Shown here piece by piece: positions 34,055-43,350 of a DNA stretch of 64,000 nucleotides. Origin of the DNA: Pandoraea captiosa (GTDB lineage Bacteria; Pseudomonadota; Gammaproteobacteria; Burkholderiales; Burkholderiaceae); the NCBI RefSeq assembly GCF_902459775.1, contig NZ_CABPSQ010000011.1, forward strand, positions 62,001 to 126,000. Direction: 5' to 3'. The notes under the pieces were generated by a model, which had not been told where the DNA came from, made no database searches, and saw nothing but the letters and a program-made list of their open reading frames with translations. Within the stretch, counting starts at the first letter, position 1. The number at the start of each line of letters is the position of its first letter. A program made the position numbers and the translations under genes.

Positions 34055-37000
34055 TTAGTCGACGACCAGCGTTTCGTGCTTGCGACGGTAGATCGCGAGC
34101 GCCTTGCCTTGCGCAGACGTCTCGGACAAGGCGTTCCCCGGCGCTTCGTAGCTCATGTTCTGGTTGAGCGCGTTTTGCTGGTCAGGCGTCGGCGTGCCGC
34201 CGCCATTCGGGATTCCCCACGTCACGACCACGTTGTCGTCACGAATCGCCGCAAACGCCTCGCTGTTGGCATACACCGCGCGGATGTTCACCAGAAGGTG
34301 CGCGACTGCCGATGAATTGCCGCCGAAGGTCTGGTCGCCCCATGTGAAGACGCGGCCATCTCGCAGCAGTCCGGCAAACGCACGGGCGGTGCCGACCACC
34401 TGAATGAAGTCGTAGGTGGCCCAGGCGGGCGGGAAGTTGTTGCCCCGGTTCGGGTCGCCCCAGCAAACCAGATTGCCGTTCTGCCGACGCGCACAGAACG
34501 CACCCCATGTAGCGACGATTTCAACGCAGTCGGAAACGAGCTTGGCGGCCTCCGAGAGCACGCCGCCGTGGGTGTTCGGCCCCCACGCGATGATCTTCCG
34601 GTCGGTAGTAATGACGGAAAACGCGCGTGCCGTCGCACTGCCGAGCGATGCGACGTTCGTTGCAGTTTCGGCGCCGTTCTTCAACACCCCGCCGTACGCG
34701 TCGTCCTTCCACGCGGCCAACGTCCCGTTTTCGCGCAAGGCACAGAACGCCCCGAAGTTGCCCATCACGTCTTTGAACTTCTGTCCGGACAGTTCCGGCG
34801 GCAATTCGCCGCCGTGCGTGGCCGGTCCCCACGGAACGAGTTCGCCGCCCACACGTCGGCAACAGAACGCCCATCCGCTGCCGACCACCCGATCGGCGTC
34901 GTTCACAAGACTGGCGGCGGTGTTGAGCTTGCCGCCCTGATTCTCGTTACCCCACGCCTGCAGGGTGCCGTTATCCCGGATGGCGGCAAAGGCCCCCGCA
35001 TTGCCCACGACGCGTCGAATGTTGACCGGTATCGGCGTGACCTCACCGCCGGTGTTCGGCTGCCCCCACACGGAGACCATACCGTTGCTGTGACGCGCTG
35101 CCATTGATGAAGGCGACGTGCTGATCTCGACGTACCCGGCATTGCCAATGAGGTTGGGATGAATGTTCGCCCCCCAGCTCCGATGTCCCCACGCGTACGG
35201 ACGTCCTAACGTGAGCAACGCACCAAAGGCCGCCGCCCCGGTGGTCGAAGCACTGTCCGTGCCGCTTCCCGAGAAGTGCACCGGCAAGACCGATGTGGAA
35301 GCATTTTCGGTGCGCGCATGGATCACACGCCACGGCTGGGTATCGAGGAACGATGTGCCCGTCGCGCCCGACAGATCGCCCTCGTAACGCCATTCGGCCG
35401 TCACGTCCAGGCGCGTCGCGGTACTGATGGCGCGCAGGTAGCGCGGCGAGCTGGACGCACGATAGGCCGCACTACCATTGCGCGCGCCCAGCACCAGCAA
35501 GTCTCCTGTGCCCAGTTCGCGCCCCACGGAATAAACGGCATCGGGCGACGTTTCGATATCGCCGCCGTTCTTGCGCAAGATCGTGTAGTAGACCTTGACG
35601 ACGGAGCCGTCGCTGCTGTCGATGTTGCTCTTGGGCACCATCAGCGGCAGGTCTTTGCCGATGTCGGTCGGTTGAATCGTATGCGGCACCTGATACGGCG
35701 GAACGCCTTGCCAGTTGAGCGTGACAACGTCGTCCACTTCGAACATGGCCGACGCATCGATCAATGCCGTCGCGCCTTGCGGCGGCACGGCGTCCGGGTC
35801 CAGATTGCCACCGTTCGCTTGCGTCATCACCACCGCAGGCAACTCGGTCATGCGGATGACGAAGGCAGCCGCCGCGCCGGAACCGATGACGTTGCCGCTG
35901 CGCCGCACCTCATAAGACACATTCACGGTGCCGTCGATACCGGCTTCGAGCGTCTCGAACGGCACGGTGAACTCAACGGTGGTGCCACCGCCAACCGGCT
36001 TGGTATGGGAATAGTAACCGGCATCGACAGAGCAATCCCAGGTCAGCACGACCTCGTCGCCAAGCGCCATCGCGTCGTTGACGTCCACAATCACTTCGAC
36101 GCCGCCTGTGACCTGGCGAAGATCGAGTTCACCGTTGACGACGGCAGGAATACGCGGTGGGTCGAACGTCGCGATATCGCGCACGACCTCGAATGTGATC
36201 GGATTGGACTGCCCGACCAGAACATTCTGCCGGACCACCCGATACAGCACGTCCACCGTCTGATCAACATACGGTTCAATGTCGGCGAGAGGGAAGTGTT
36301 CGTCGACCGGCTGGCCGACCATGTTCTGGGAGATCTGTACGTCGACGGTCAGCCCGCCGTTCTCCTCCCCCCCAGCCCAGTCGAAGTAGACGTAATCGCC
36401 GATTCGCATTCCCTCATACGCGAGGGCCCGCACGTCCGCACCGTAGGTAAGATCGGACAGATTGAGCTTGTCGTCGATCACCTGGTCCATTTCCGGGTCG
36501 GCCAGGTCCGTCGGCACAAATCCCACATTCAGCGTCAGATGATCGGAGTGGATGACGCCGCTTGCCCGGGTGACCGTGTAGCGAATCGTGACTGTCTCGC
36601 CCTTCCAGCGATCGACAATCGCCTTCTCCACGCGAAATGGAAAATCCATCGGTACGCCAACGACCACACGGTCCGGGTACGTTGGCTTGCCCGCCCCCTC
36701 CCAGTAAAGATCGATGACGTCGTTGGCCTGCATGTCCGGATGTTGGTGCACGATGGTCTGCACGCCGCGCTCGTAAGCCTCCTCGGGCAGATTGCCATCA
36801 ATGGATTGCGGCACGCTCGGCGCCCCCCAGCGCACGGGTCGGCTGACGTTGAGCACAAGGTCTTCCGAGCGCTCCTCCACGCCAGGGGCCTTGACGACCC
36901 TGTAATACACCGTCACCGTCGACGTATCGAAGTACTCCACCTTGGCCTTGGGCACGTACATGTGAATCGGCTGGTTCAGGTTCTGGTCGGACACGAGGAA

Positions 37001-38977
37001 GCTATCGATTTCCTCGCCGCCTCCGCTGCCCTCGCCGAAGTAGACCCACACCGTCTGACCACTTGCCATGCCCGGATAGGGGTCCACTCTGACCGTGGCG
37101 AACTCATCGACATCGTCCGGATTGAGGGATTCGCCCACCGCCTCTTCCACGACCGGGGGCGGCAGCAGGATCTCGGCCAGCGGAAGCACGCGCAACGATT
37201 TGGCCTGCGACGTCGTATCCCCGCCGCCCTGCTTCACGATGTAGTAGACGTTCACCGTGTCGCCACCGTTCGCATTGATCTCGATCACGCCACGGGGTAT
37301 GGTGCCGGTCTGATCGCCGATCTGGCCGGGCGTGGTGACGTCGATCCTGTCGGTTGCCTGGCCACCCTGCGACGTGCCGATCCAGTACCACTGCACCGAA
37401 TCGCCCACGGCCATATTCGGCCACTCGGCAATCGTGATCGTCGGCCCGTTGGGGACCAGTGCCGGATCAAGCTCACCGTTCGACTCGCCTTCGATCAAGG
37501 GGGCCGGCAAGTCCGCCAACTTGAGCACCGTGAGTTTTAGCCGATCCGACTCACGTGGCCCGCCCCCTGACGAGATCACGTAATACACTTCTGCCGATCC
37601 CCCCGCGGTCGCCGAAATCGTCTCGAAACTCAGTGGGATCGTCACGGTCTGCCCGATGTCCTCAGCCTTGATCTGCTTGAAGTCCTGATCGGTGACCGGG
37701 GAACCGTCTGCGGCTGTACCCGCCCAATACATCATGACGATGTCGTCAATGGCCATGCCAACCCACGGCTCGATTTCGACGGTTGCGCCATTCGGGACCA
37801 ACGACGGATCCAACTCTCCATTTTCGGCCTCCGGAACCACTGGAGCGGGCAATCCCTTCGCCACACCGACGATGGTGTAATACGCCCGCGCCGAGCGGCC
37901 CTTGGGAGTCCCGCCGCTGTCGGTCACGCGATAGAAGATCGAGCCTTCGCCCGGCACGACTGGCGCGAGACTGGCATTCGCCAGTGGGATTTCGAGCATC
38001 GGCGGGGCCCAAGGCTGGCTTACCGAAAACGTCACCGGCACGCCGTCGTCGGAACGTCCTTCGAACACCAGTTCGATGGTGTCGCCATCGGCGAGATCGT
38101 TGTTGATGAACACAATCGCCTCGGCGTCCTCCCCCGCCAGCGCATCGAAGTCGAGCACCCCGCCCGGGGCGTCGCTCAGTGCCGGGGCGACGTAGATCGA
38201 GTCGCCGGCCTCCACTTTGACGAACGCCGGCAACGCGCGCAGCGAGTAGTTCGTCACGGCATCGTAAATGTCGTAGGTCACCGCGAGCTTTTCGCTGTCG
38301 CCCGCGGCATCGATCGTGGCTTCATCGACCATCACCACAATGTCGGTGTCCACTTCCTCCGTGGTGATCGTGCGCGTGGGCAAGGTCTCCGATCCCCAGA
38401 ACACGCGAAGACGATCGCCCTCGGCCATGTTCTCCCAGGCGAGAATCGTGACGGGTATTCCTTCCGGGGGAATCGGCGGCTCGATGGGGCCAGGCGGCAG
38501 CACGGCAAGCTTAAGATTCTCGTTGATCGACGGCGTCGACTGGTCGGGATCGTCGCCCCCGGGCTTCGTGCGTTTGACGAGAACCTGCGCGTGCGGCGAC
38601 TCCCGCCTCGCGCCGCTGATATTCGAGACGTGCTCGAACCAGACGTCGACGATGCCGTCCGGCAGATCCAGTACGTGCTGCACGTCCACATTCATCGCGT
38701 AGGTCGCGTTGTCCGGGTTCGTGATGAACATGTCGTCTACCGCGACGCCTTCCACGCCCCAATACAGGATCAGTACGTCGTTGCGCTCGAAATCGTCGCT
38801 CCATGGCACCAACACCACGATCGGCTGCCCGGGATTGTGCAGGCTTCGATAGCCGATACCGCCGTAGGTCTCTGCGTCCAGCACACGCGGCGCCTGAAGG
38901 ACAAGCGGCTGAGCGCTGTCGTCCCCGGTGCGTGCCTTTCGTGCCTCAGGCTTGAGCGAAGCATCTCTGACGTTCAT
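34055..38977 (-). CDS. 1640-aa giant Ig-like plus RCC1-like repeat protein
   Basis: Residues about 30-1150 form about ten Ig-like modules, most with a linker such as LPAPVVPEAENGELDPSLVP and a core such as EPWVGMAIDDIVMMYW. A bridge (LVLGARN...YLRAIS...AEWRYEGD...FLDTQPWR) leads to nine WG-GG repeats (about 1245-1600) of RCC1 type. The end is charged (YRRKHETLVVD). The N-terminus (MNVRDASLKPEARKAR) is charged, with no Sec or Tat signal; no LPxTG, barrel or RTX-like C-terminus is visible. ATG 38977 has GGAGGT nearby, the best in the region. It is the first gene after lux box 2 on the minus strand, 134 bases away. Function unknown; adhesin-like or scaffold role is inference. Confidence 0.75.
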   Translation of the reverse strand: MNVRDASLKPEARKARTGDDSAQPLVLQAPRVLDAETYGGIGYRSLHNPGQPIVVLVPWSDDFERNDVLILYWGVEGVAVDDMFITNPDNATYAMNVDVQHVLDLPDGIVDVWFEHVSNISGARRESPHAQVLVKRTKPGGDDPDQSTPSINENLKLAVLPPGPIEPPIPPEGIPVTILAWENMAEGDRLRVFWGSETLPTRTITTEEVDTDIVVMVDEATIDAAGDSEKLAVTYDIYDAVTNYSLRALPAFVKVEAGDSIYVAPALSDAPGGVLDFDALAGEDAEAIVFINNDLADGDTIELVFEGRSDDGVPVTFSVSQPWAPPMLEIPLANASLAPVVPGEGSIFYRVTDSGGTPKGRSARAYYTIVGVAKGLPAPVVPEAENGELDPSLVPNGATVEIEPWVGMAIDDIVMMYWAGTAADGSPVTDQDFKQIKAEDIGQTVTIPLSFETISATAGGSAEVYYVISSGGGPRESDRLKLTVLKLADLPAPLIEGESNGELDPALVPNGPTITIAEWPNMAVGDSVQWYWIGTSQGGQATDRIDVTTPGQIGDQTGTIPRGVIEINANGGDTVNVYYIVKQGGGDTTSQAKSLRVLPLAEILLPPPVVEEAVGESLNPDDVDEFATVRVDPYPGMASGQTVWVYFGEGSGGGEEIDSFLVSDQNLNQPIHMYVPKAKVEYFDTSTVTVYYRVVKAPGVEERSEDLVLNVSRPVRWGAPSVPQSIDGNLPEEAYERGVQTIVHQHPDMQANDVIDLYWEGAGKPTYPDRVVVGVPMDFPFRVEKAIVDRWKGETVTIRYTVTRASGVIHSDHLTLNVGFVPTDLADPEMDQVIDDKLNLSDLTYGADVRALAYEGMRIGDYVYFDWAGGEENGGLTVDVQISQNMVGQPVDEHFPLADIEPYVDQTVDVLYRVVRQNVLVGQSNPITFEVVRDIATFDPPRIPAVVNGELDLRQVTGGVEVIVDVNDAMALGDEVVLTWDCSVDAGYYSHTKPVGGGTTVEFTVPFETLEAGIDGTVNVSYEVRRSGNVIGSGAAAAFVIRMTELPAVVMTQANGGNLDPDAVPPQGATALIDASAMFEVDDVVTLNWQGVPPYQVPHTIQPTDIGKDLPLMVPKSNIDSSDGSVVKVYYTILRKNGGDIETSPDAVYSVGRELGTGDLLVLGARNGSAAYRASSSPRYLRAISTATRLDVTAEWRYEGDLSGATGTSFLDTQPWRVIHARTENASTSVLPVHFSGSGTDSASTTGAAAFGALLTLGRPYAWGHRSWGANIHPNLIGNAGYVEISTSPSSMAARHSNGMVSVWGQPNTGGEVTPIPVNIRRVVGNAGAFAAIRDNGTLQAWGNENQGGKLNTAASLVNDADRVVGSGWAFCCRRVGGELVPWGPATHGGELPPELSGQKFKDVMGNFGAFCALRENGTLAAWKDDAYGGVLKNGAETATNVASLGSATARAFSVITTDRKIIAWGPNTHGGVLSEAAKLVSDCVEIVATWGAFCARRQNGNLVCWGDPNRGNNFPPAWATYDFIQVVGTARAFAGLLRDGRVFTWGDQTFGGNSSAVAHLLVNIRAVYANSEAFAAIRDDNVVVTWGIPNGGGTPTPDQQNALNQNMSYEAPGNALSETSAQGKALAIYRRKHETLVVD

Positions 38978-39108
38978 GATCGACCTCCGGAAGGGCGTGC
39001 GCGGGTGTGGGCACACATGACGAGACGGGAAAAAAGGCACGCGTTGCGCATCTCATTCGCGCAGCGCGTGCCGATGCGTCCATATCACTACCGATGCCCG
39101 TGCCCGAC

Positions 39109-39128
39109 AACTGTCAACGTTGACAGTT
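39109..39128. promoter_or_regulatory. lux box 2, divergent giant-protein promoter
   Basis: The core CTGTCAACGTTGACAG (39111-39126) extends to a perfect 20-bp palindrome with AA/TT flanks. It lies between the 1640-aa gene (minus) and the 787-aa gene (plus, ATG 66 bases on). Candidate -10 elements lie 24 bases from the core on both sides: GACACT toward plus and TGATAT toward minus. One box could therefore serve both directions. Confidence 0.85.
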
Positions 39129-39191
39129 ACCGGACGACAATCGCCGCGCGACACTTGGCAAACCCAACTCCTCTCCGAATGGAGGTCTGTC

Positions 39192-41555
39192 ATGACAGTC
39201 AAACGAAAGTCTCTTTTACGCACGGACAACAAGGCGGCCAGCCTGACAGTCCCGGCGAAGCGAACCTCGGAGTCCGGCCCCTTATTCGAACCGGACCCGC
39301 CAGTGATCGATCCGGATGCGCTGGCCGATCGTCAAAACGTGCCTGAAAACATCTACCCCTTCAACGTTATCAAGACGACATTGAAAGACCAGCCGATCAA
39401 CTTCACGGCGAAAATGGAGGTTAACTACACGCCGGGTTATCGATACATATACGAAGTCGATGGAAAGACCGACGGTGTCGAATATGAGTTCACAGACGAA
39501 GACTTTGACAACGAAACCTTCACGTTCGCCGTCCAACCGCTGTTACTGACCCACGGACTACACGCATTGCAATACGCCACCCGTCCGGAGTACGATCCGA
39601 ACTTTTCCAATCTGTCGCGCCCGTTTTATTTCGTGTGTGACTTTGCGAAGCCAACGAACCTCGGCGAGGGGGAGGTGCCTCCGGAGGTGGAAGAAAACGG
39701 ATTGACCGACTCGATCCTGACCGATCTGAACGACGTTTTGCCGTTGACCCTACCGAGTTGGATCGACATGTTTTACATGGATGTCGTCGTCGGTATCGTT
39801 CGGCAAAAGGACGGTGCGAACCATGAGCTCCCACCGGTCACGCTCACCTACCCCCGTGACTTGTCGGATCCGGTCGTGCTGGAGTTTCCACGCGATCTCC
39901 TTGAAACGGTCGGAGACGGACTGCTCGAGTTCACGTACAAAGTCACCGACATGGCAGGCAACGAGTCGGACGAAGCGAACATCAAGGTCGTCGAAGTGTT
40001 CATCTCCGGCGCCATCGATGACCTCGAACCCCCGGAGGTTCCTGCGCAAGAGGTCGATGGCCTGATCACCGAGGAAGACGCGCGCGAGCCTGTCGTCGTT
40101 CAGATTCCCGGACATCTGAGCGTGGTGCCGGGCATGAAGATTGTCGTGACGTGGGGCGATACGGCACTGCCCGGCGTGGTCTTCGATGGCGATAACACCG
40201 AGGAATTCATGCTCGAAGTGGATGCGCCCTACGCCGCCGTTTCCGCGGAATGGGAGGCGAACAAGGACGCCGGAGGTTTCGCCGACATCGAGGTGAACTA
40301 TATCGTCTTCACCCCCGAGGGACGAGAAGCCGGACGCCCCGACACCCCAAAGCGTGTGCGTGTGAATCTGAGTCAGGGCGGCGGCGTCGACCCCGATCCC
40401 GAAACGCCCGAAAACGAGGCACTTGGCAAACCGGTGGTTCGACATTCCGCATGGCAGGACCCGGAACAGGAGGATTTCATTCCCGATGCGTCCGTCGAAG
40501 TGGACCATAAGATTGTCATTCCCTGGTTCGTCAGAGATGAACTTGGCAATGTGACCGACCAGGATGCCTTCGTTGCCGGCGACGAGATTCTCTTCGTCTA
40601 TAACGGCGAGCCCGCCGGAGCTTACACGGTAGGCGGAGGTGACGTAGTCAACAAAGATGATCTCGTCAGGCCGCTCGCATGGGGGCCGGTGAAAGCCGGC
40701 GGGAGCGGGTTGAAGGATGTCCAGTACATCGTCGAGCGCACGCTGGTGGACGGTAGTGTCAACACCGCCCTGTCGCCTGTCACCGTCGTGACGGTTCGGG
40801 ATTCAGGCGACTTGCCCGGCGGGCCGGGTCCATTGCCGGAAGCTGCATTCAACGATGCCATAATCACCTGGGAGAAGATCACCGAGATCAATAACGGCTT
40901 CGCACCGTTGACAATTCCCGTATACCCCAACCAGAAACTGGAAGACATCGTTCGGATTCACGTGCTGTGCAACCGATGGAAGACTGGCGAACCCGATGGC
41001 GACCCCATTCCGCTTGCGGAATATGGGGGTGAAGATGGCGTGAACGAGGTGCCGGGTTTCCCATTCGAACTAGTGATCACCCCGACCAACATCGGCAAGC
41101 CGTTGACGTTCGCATGGCCGCAAGCGGTGATTGAGCATGCTTGGGCCTTGGCAAGAGCCCGGGTGTTGTACAAGGTGACGCGCGGCGACGACGACACGAT
41201 GCACAAGGAGACTACCGACGGGGCCCGCAGCATCGTCGAGCTCGGCAACATGCCCAAGCCGCCAGATCCGGCCCGTGGCGCCGCCACTGCCAAGCGACAC
41301 CGTCCGACAATGGCCGAAGCGCTGGAGGGCGTGGGGACGTCGTCGGCGAAAGCCCGGCTTGCCGCACTGCGGAAGTATGTAGGCGCGTGGCGAACGACAT
41401 CCTCCCAACGCCGGGATTACCTTGCTATGAAGAAATTACGTGAGGAGAAACTTCGGAAGGCCGTCAAGATGGAGCGCCGTATCGACGACCCGCACGCGCG
41501 CAGAATCGCCCAGATCGCCGCGCGCCCGACGCCCGATCCCTTTAAGAAGGAGTAA
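39192..41555 (+). CDS. 787-aa Ig-like repeat protein, divergent from the giant genes
   Basis: An acidic protein with about five beta-rich, Ig-like segments. Examples are DLLETVGDGLLEFTYKVTDM, HLSVVPGMKIVVTWGD and VYPNQKLEDIVRIHVLCN; their openings resemble those of the three minus-strand proteins but are more diverged. The last 100 residues are strongly basic and helical (KLREEKLRKAVKMERRIDDP), quite unlike the rest. There is no signal peptide. GGAGGT precedes ATG 39192 and lux box 2 lies 66 bases upstream. I do not recognise the family; co-regulation with the giant proteins is the best clue. Confidence 0.7.
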   Translation: MTVKRKSLLRTDNKAASLTVPAKRTSESGPLFEPDPPVIDPDALADRQNVPENIYPFNVIKTTLKDQPINFTAKMEVNYTPGYRYIYEVDGKTDGVEYEFTDEDFDNETFTFAVQPLLLTHGLHALQYATRPEYDPNFSNLSRPFYFVCDFAKPTNLGEGEVPPEVEENGLTDSILTDLNDVLPLTLPSWIDMFYMDVVVGIVRQKDGANHELPPVTLTYPRDLSDPVVLEFPRDLLETVGDGLLEFTYKVTDMAGNESDEANIKVVEVFISGAIDDLEPPEVPAQEVDGLITEEDAREPVVVQIPGHLSVVPGMKIVVTWGDTALPGVVFDGDNTEEFMLEVDAPYAAVSAEWEANKDAGGFADIEVNYIVFTPEGREAGRPDTPKRVRVNLSQGGGVDPDPETPENEALGKPVVRHSAWQDPEQEDFIPDASVEVDHKIVIPWFVRDELGNVTDQDAFVAGDEILFVYNGEPAGAYTVGGGDVVNKDDLVRPLAWGPVKAGGSGLKDVQYIVERTLVDGSVNTALSPVTVVTVRDSGDLPGGPGPLPEAAFNDAIITWEKITEINNGFAPLTIPVYPNQKLEDIVRIHVLCNRWKTGEPDGDPIPLAEYGGEDGVNEVPGFPFELVITPTNIGKPLTFAWPQAVIEHAWALARARVLYKVTRGDDDTMHKETTDGARSIVELGNMPKPPDPARGAATAKRHRPTMAEALEGVGTSSAKARLAALRKYVGAWRTTSSQRRDYLAMKKLREEKLRKAVKMERRIDDPHARRIAQIAARPTPDPFKKE

Positions 41556-41640
41556 CATTTAGCAACGCGATGTGCGTGACTTCGTCTCAAAAGGACGACA
41601 TCACACACATTGCCTGCGAAGCATTCCCAACTTTCCTGAC

Positions 41641-41663
41641 GCCAAGGTGTTCTACACCTTGGC
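41641..41663 (+). promoter_or_regulatory. perfect hairpin directly before the ToxR-like start
   Basis: GCCAAGGTGT and ACACCTTGGC form a perfect 10-bp stem with a 3-base loop (TCT), ending eight bases before ATG 41672. It may terminate the 787-aa gene transcript (86 bases past its stop, but no U run), act as an operator, or fold over the translation start, where no separate ribosome site is visible. Confidence 0.5.
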
Positions 41664-41671
41664 GATTTGCT

Positions 41672-42703
41672 ATGGTCAAGTTCCTTATCGCTGACATTGC
41701 GGGCTTCGATACCGACACGTTCGCGCTGGTCTCGCAACGAGACGCCAGCGTGAGCGTGCCGCTCGGCGCGACCGCCGGGCGCTGCCTTCAAGTGCTTTTG
41801 GAAGCCGACGGCGAGATCGTGACCAAGCGCACCTTGCTCGCGCAAGGCTGGGAGCAGTACGGTGCAGTGGTCTCCGATAACAACCTCAGCCAATCCATCG
41901 TTCGCATCCGAAAAGCGTTGCAACAACTCGGCGCGGACCCCGCCGTGCTCGCCACACTTCCGCGCATTGGTTATCGACTGACCAGCGCCAAACGGGTGAC
42001 GCCTTTCGTCGATGCCCTCACGAGTACCCCGCTATCTGCGGAAACCGGCGCATCCAGCGCACCGTTTCCATGGGATAACGCCCAAAGTGTCTCGAGAACT
42101 GAAAATATTTTCGAAGACAAAAGCAAGTCATCGTCGGAGCGCGTAAGCAACGATCCGTCGAGCGGATCGACAAGCACGACGCCACGAATCGTGGGCGAGG
42201 GGCCTGCCTCCACCCTCGGCGGCGACGATGGCAGGCAAGTTGCGCCTGGACAGCCTGCCGACGACGCCAAGTCCGCAACGAAATCGACATCGCAAATTCC
42301 CGCCGACGCCAGGCCGCTACGCCAATCCTGGTGGCCCGCGACGGGTATCTGGTTGGGGGTTGCCGCCGTCAGCGCCGCGCTCGCAGGCTGGGTGGTCCCC
42401 TCGCTGCGTGGCGATCTGCGAACGAATGCGAGTGTTGCCCAGTGGGCGCCGCTCGACGATACGCCTGACAACCGCGTGTTCATCGCGCCGGATTTCAAGC
42501 AGGACGCAGACTTCGTCAAGCAGCGTCTCGCACGACTGGCGAGTACGCCTCCGTTGGCCGTCGACGATGCTCACGAGCGCTACGTATACATCAACGGCGC
42601 CGGCAGTCTCGACGTGTTCAGCTACTTTCTCTGTCGCGCACCGATCGGCCGCGCCGACTCCGAATGCTTGTCTTATCTGCTGATCGACCACACTCACTCA
42701 TGA
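41672..42703 (+). CDS. ToxR/CadC-type membrane-bound transcriptional regulator
   Basis: A 343-residue protein. The N-terminal OmpR/ToxR winged helix covers residues about 1-105 (GEIVTKRTLLAQGWE, VSDNNLSQSIVRIRKALQQLG, LPRIGYRL). A Ser/Thr/Pro-rich linker to about 220 follows, then one membrane helix (TGIWLGVAAVSAALAGWVV) and a periplasmic domain of about 95 residues with two Cys late in the chain. This is the ToxR/CadC/MarT layout: DNA binding from the inner membrane in response to periplasmic signals. The next gene overlaps its stop by ATGA and encodes a ToxS-like partner. Target genes are not known; the flanking giant proteins and autotransporters are candidates. Confidence 0.85.
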   Translation: MVKFLIADIAGFDTDTFALVSQRDASVSVPLGATAGRCLQVLLEADGEIVTKRTLLAQGWEQYGAVVSDNNLSQSIVRIRKALQQLGADPAVLATLPRIGYRLTSAKRVTPFVDALTSTPLSAETGASSAPFPWDNAQSVSRTENIFEDKSKSSSERVSNDPSSGSTSTTPRIVGEGPASTLGGDDGRQVAPGQPADDAKSATKSTSQIPADARPLRQSWWPATGIWLGVAAVSAALAGWVVPSLRGDLRTNASVAQWAPLDDTPDNRVFIAPDFKQDADFVKQRLARLASTPPLAVDDAHERYVYINGAGSLDVFSYFLCRAPIGRADSECLSYLLIDHTHS

Positions 42704-43233
42704 GCCACCCCATGCCGCCAGATCGGCGTGAATCCCGAAAACGCGCGAAGCGCAGCCTTTGGCTCGGCGCTGTCATTGCCGCGACGATTCCATGGGCTGC
42801 CGCGTGGTGGCTCGTACCGGACGACCGCGTCGAATGGCAATGCCTCGCCAACATCGAGTTCGATACCCGTTCCTCCACCGGTGCACGCGTGCAAGTCTTC
42901 GGCACGATGGAGTCCAGCTACCACAAGGACGGCACCGGCACCGCTCGCTTTACTGGCCGTGTAATGCAAGGCGACACATCGAGCGTTGTGCATCGGGCCA
43001 GCGAATTCCGGTACGTGGCGCTGCAAAGCTGGCTACGAGTGAACACCCTGCGTGCCAGCCGATTACCCAACGACGACACGCCGGACGACCTCGTCTACCG
43101 CTTCGTCTATCACGGCTTTCAGGCGGGCCACACGGATTACTTTCAGGCGATGCGCGTCGGCGATGGCGCAAGTGTCGGCTATAACGATCAACCGCGCGTG
43201 TATTGCGCGCCCAAGGCGGCGTCTCCCGCCTGA
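42700..43233 (+). CDS. ToxS/FidL-like membrane partner protein
   Basis: A 177-residue protein: a basic N-terminus, one membrane helix (residues about 20-40, SLWLGAVIAATIPWAAAWWLV) and a periplasmic domain with two Cys (WQCLANIEFD, VYCAPK). The domain begins with ECANIxF-like sequence and has GTARFTGRV, recalling FidL, the partner of MarT. Such proteins stabilise or modulate the ToxR-type regulator encoded just upstream. The start overlaps the upstream stop by four bases, indicating coupled translation. Family assignment is by layout and context. Confidence 0.7.
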   Translation: MSHPMPPDRRESRKRAKRSLWLGAVIAATIPWAAAWWLVPDDRVEWQCLANIEFDTRSSTGARVQVFGTMESSYHKDGTGTARFTGRVMQGDTSSVVHRASEFRYVALQSWLRVNTLRASRLPNDDTPDDLVYRFVYHGFQAGHTDYFQAMRVGDGASVGYNDQPRVYCAPKAASPA

Positions 43234-43248
43234 CGCCAACAGACGGAA

Positions 43249-43283
43249 ATAAAAAAGCCTGACACCTTTGCAGGTCGTCAGGC
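43249..43283 (-). terminator. rho-independent terminator of the autotransporter genes
   Basis: On the minus strand GCCTGAC and GTCAGGC pair around a 13-base loop and are followed by TTTTTTAT. It lies 68 bases past the stop of the downstream autotransporter gene. Read on the plus strand it follows the ToxS-like gene but lacks the U run. Confidence 0.8.
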
Positions 43284-43350
43284 CAAGTGGAGCACTCAAA
43301 AAGATCTTCAAGGGCGACGTGCGCGCGTCGCCCGTCTCATATCGGAAGCG

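Noticed and set aside
35276-37540. Plus-strand frame of 754 codons opposite the 1640-aa gene
   Set aside because: Antisense shadow; the minus frame carries the repeated modules and a strong ribosome site.
28697-38977. Type I secretion (RTX) or type V secretion of the giant proteins
   Set aside because: No glycine-aspartate nonapeptides, no barrel domain and no adjacent exporter; left as unknown route.
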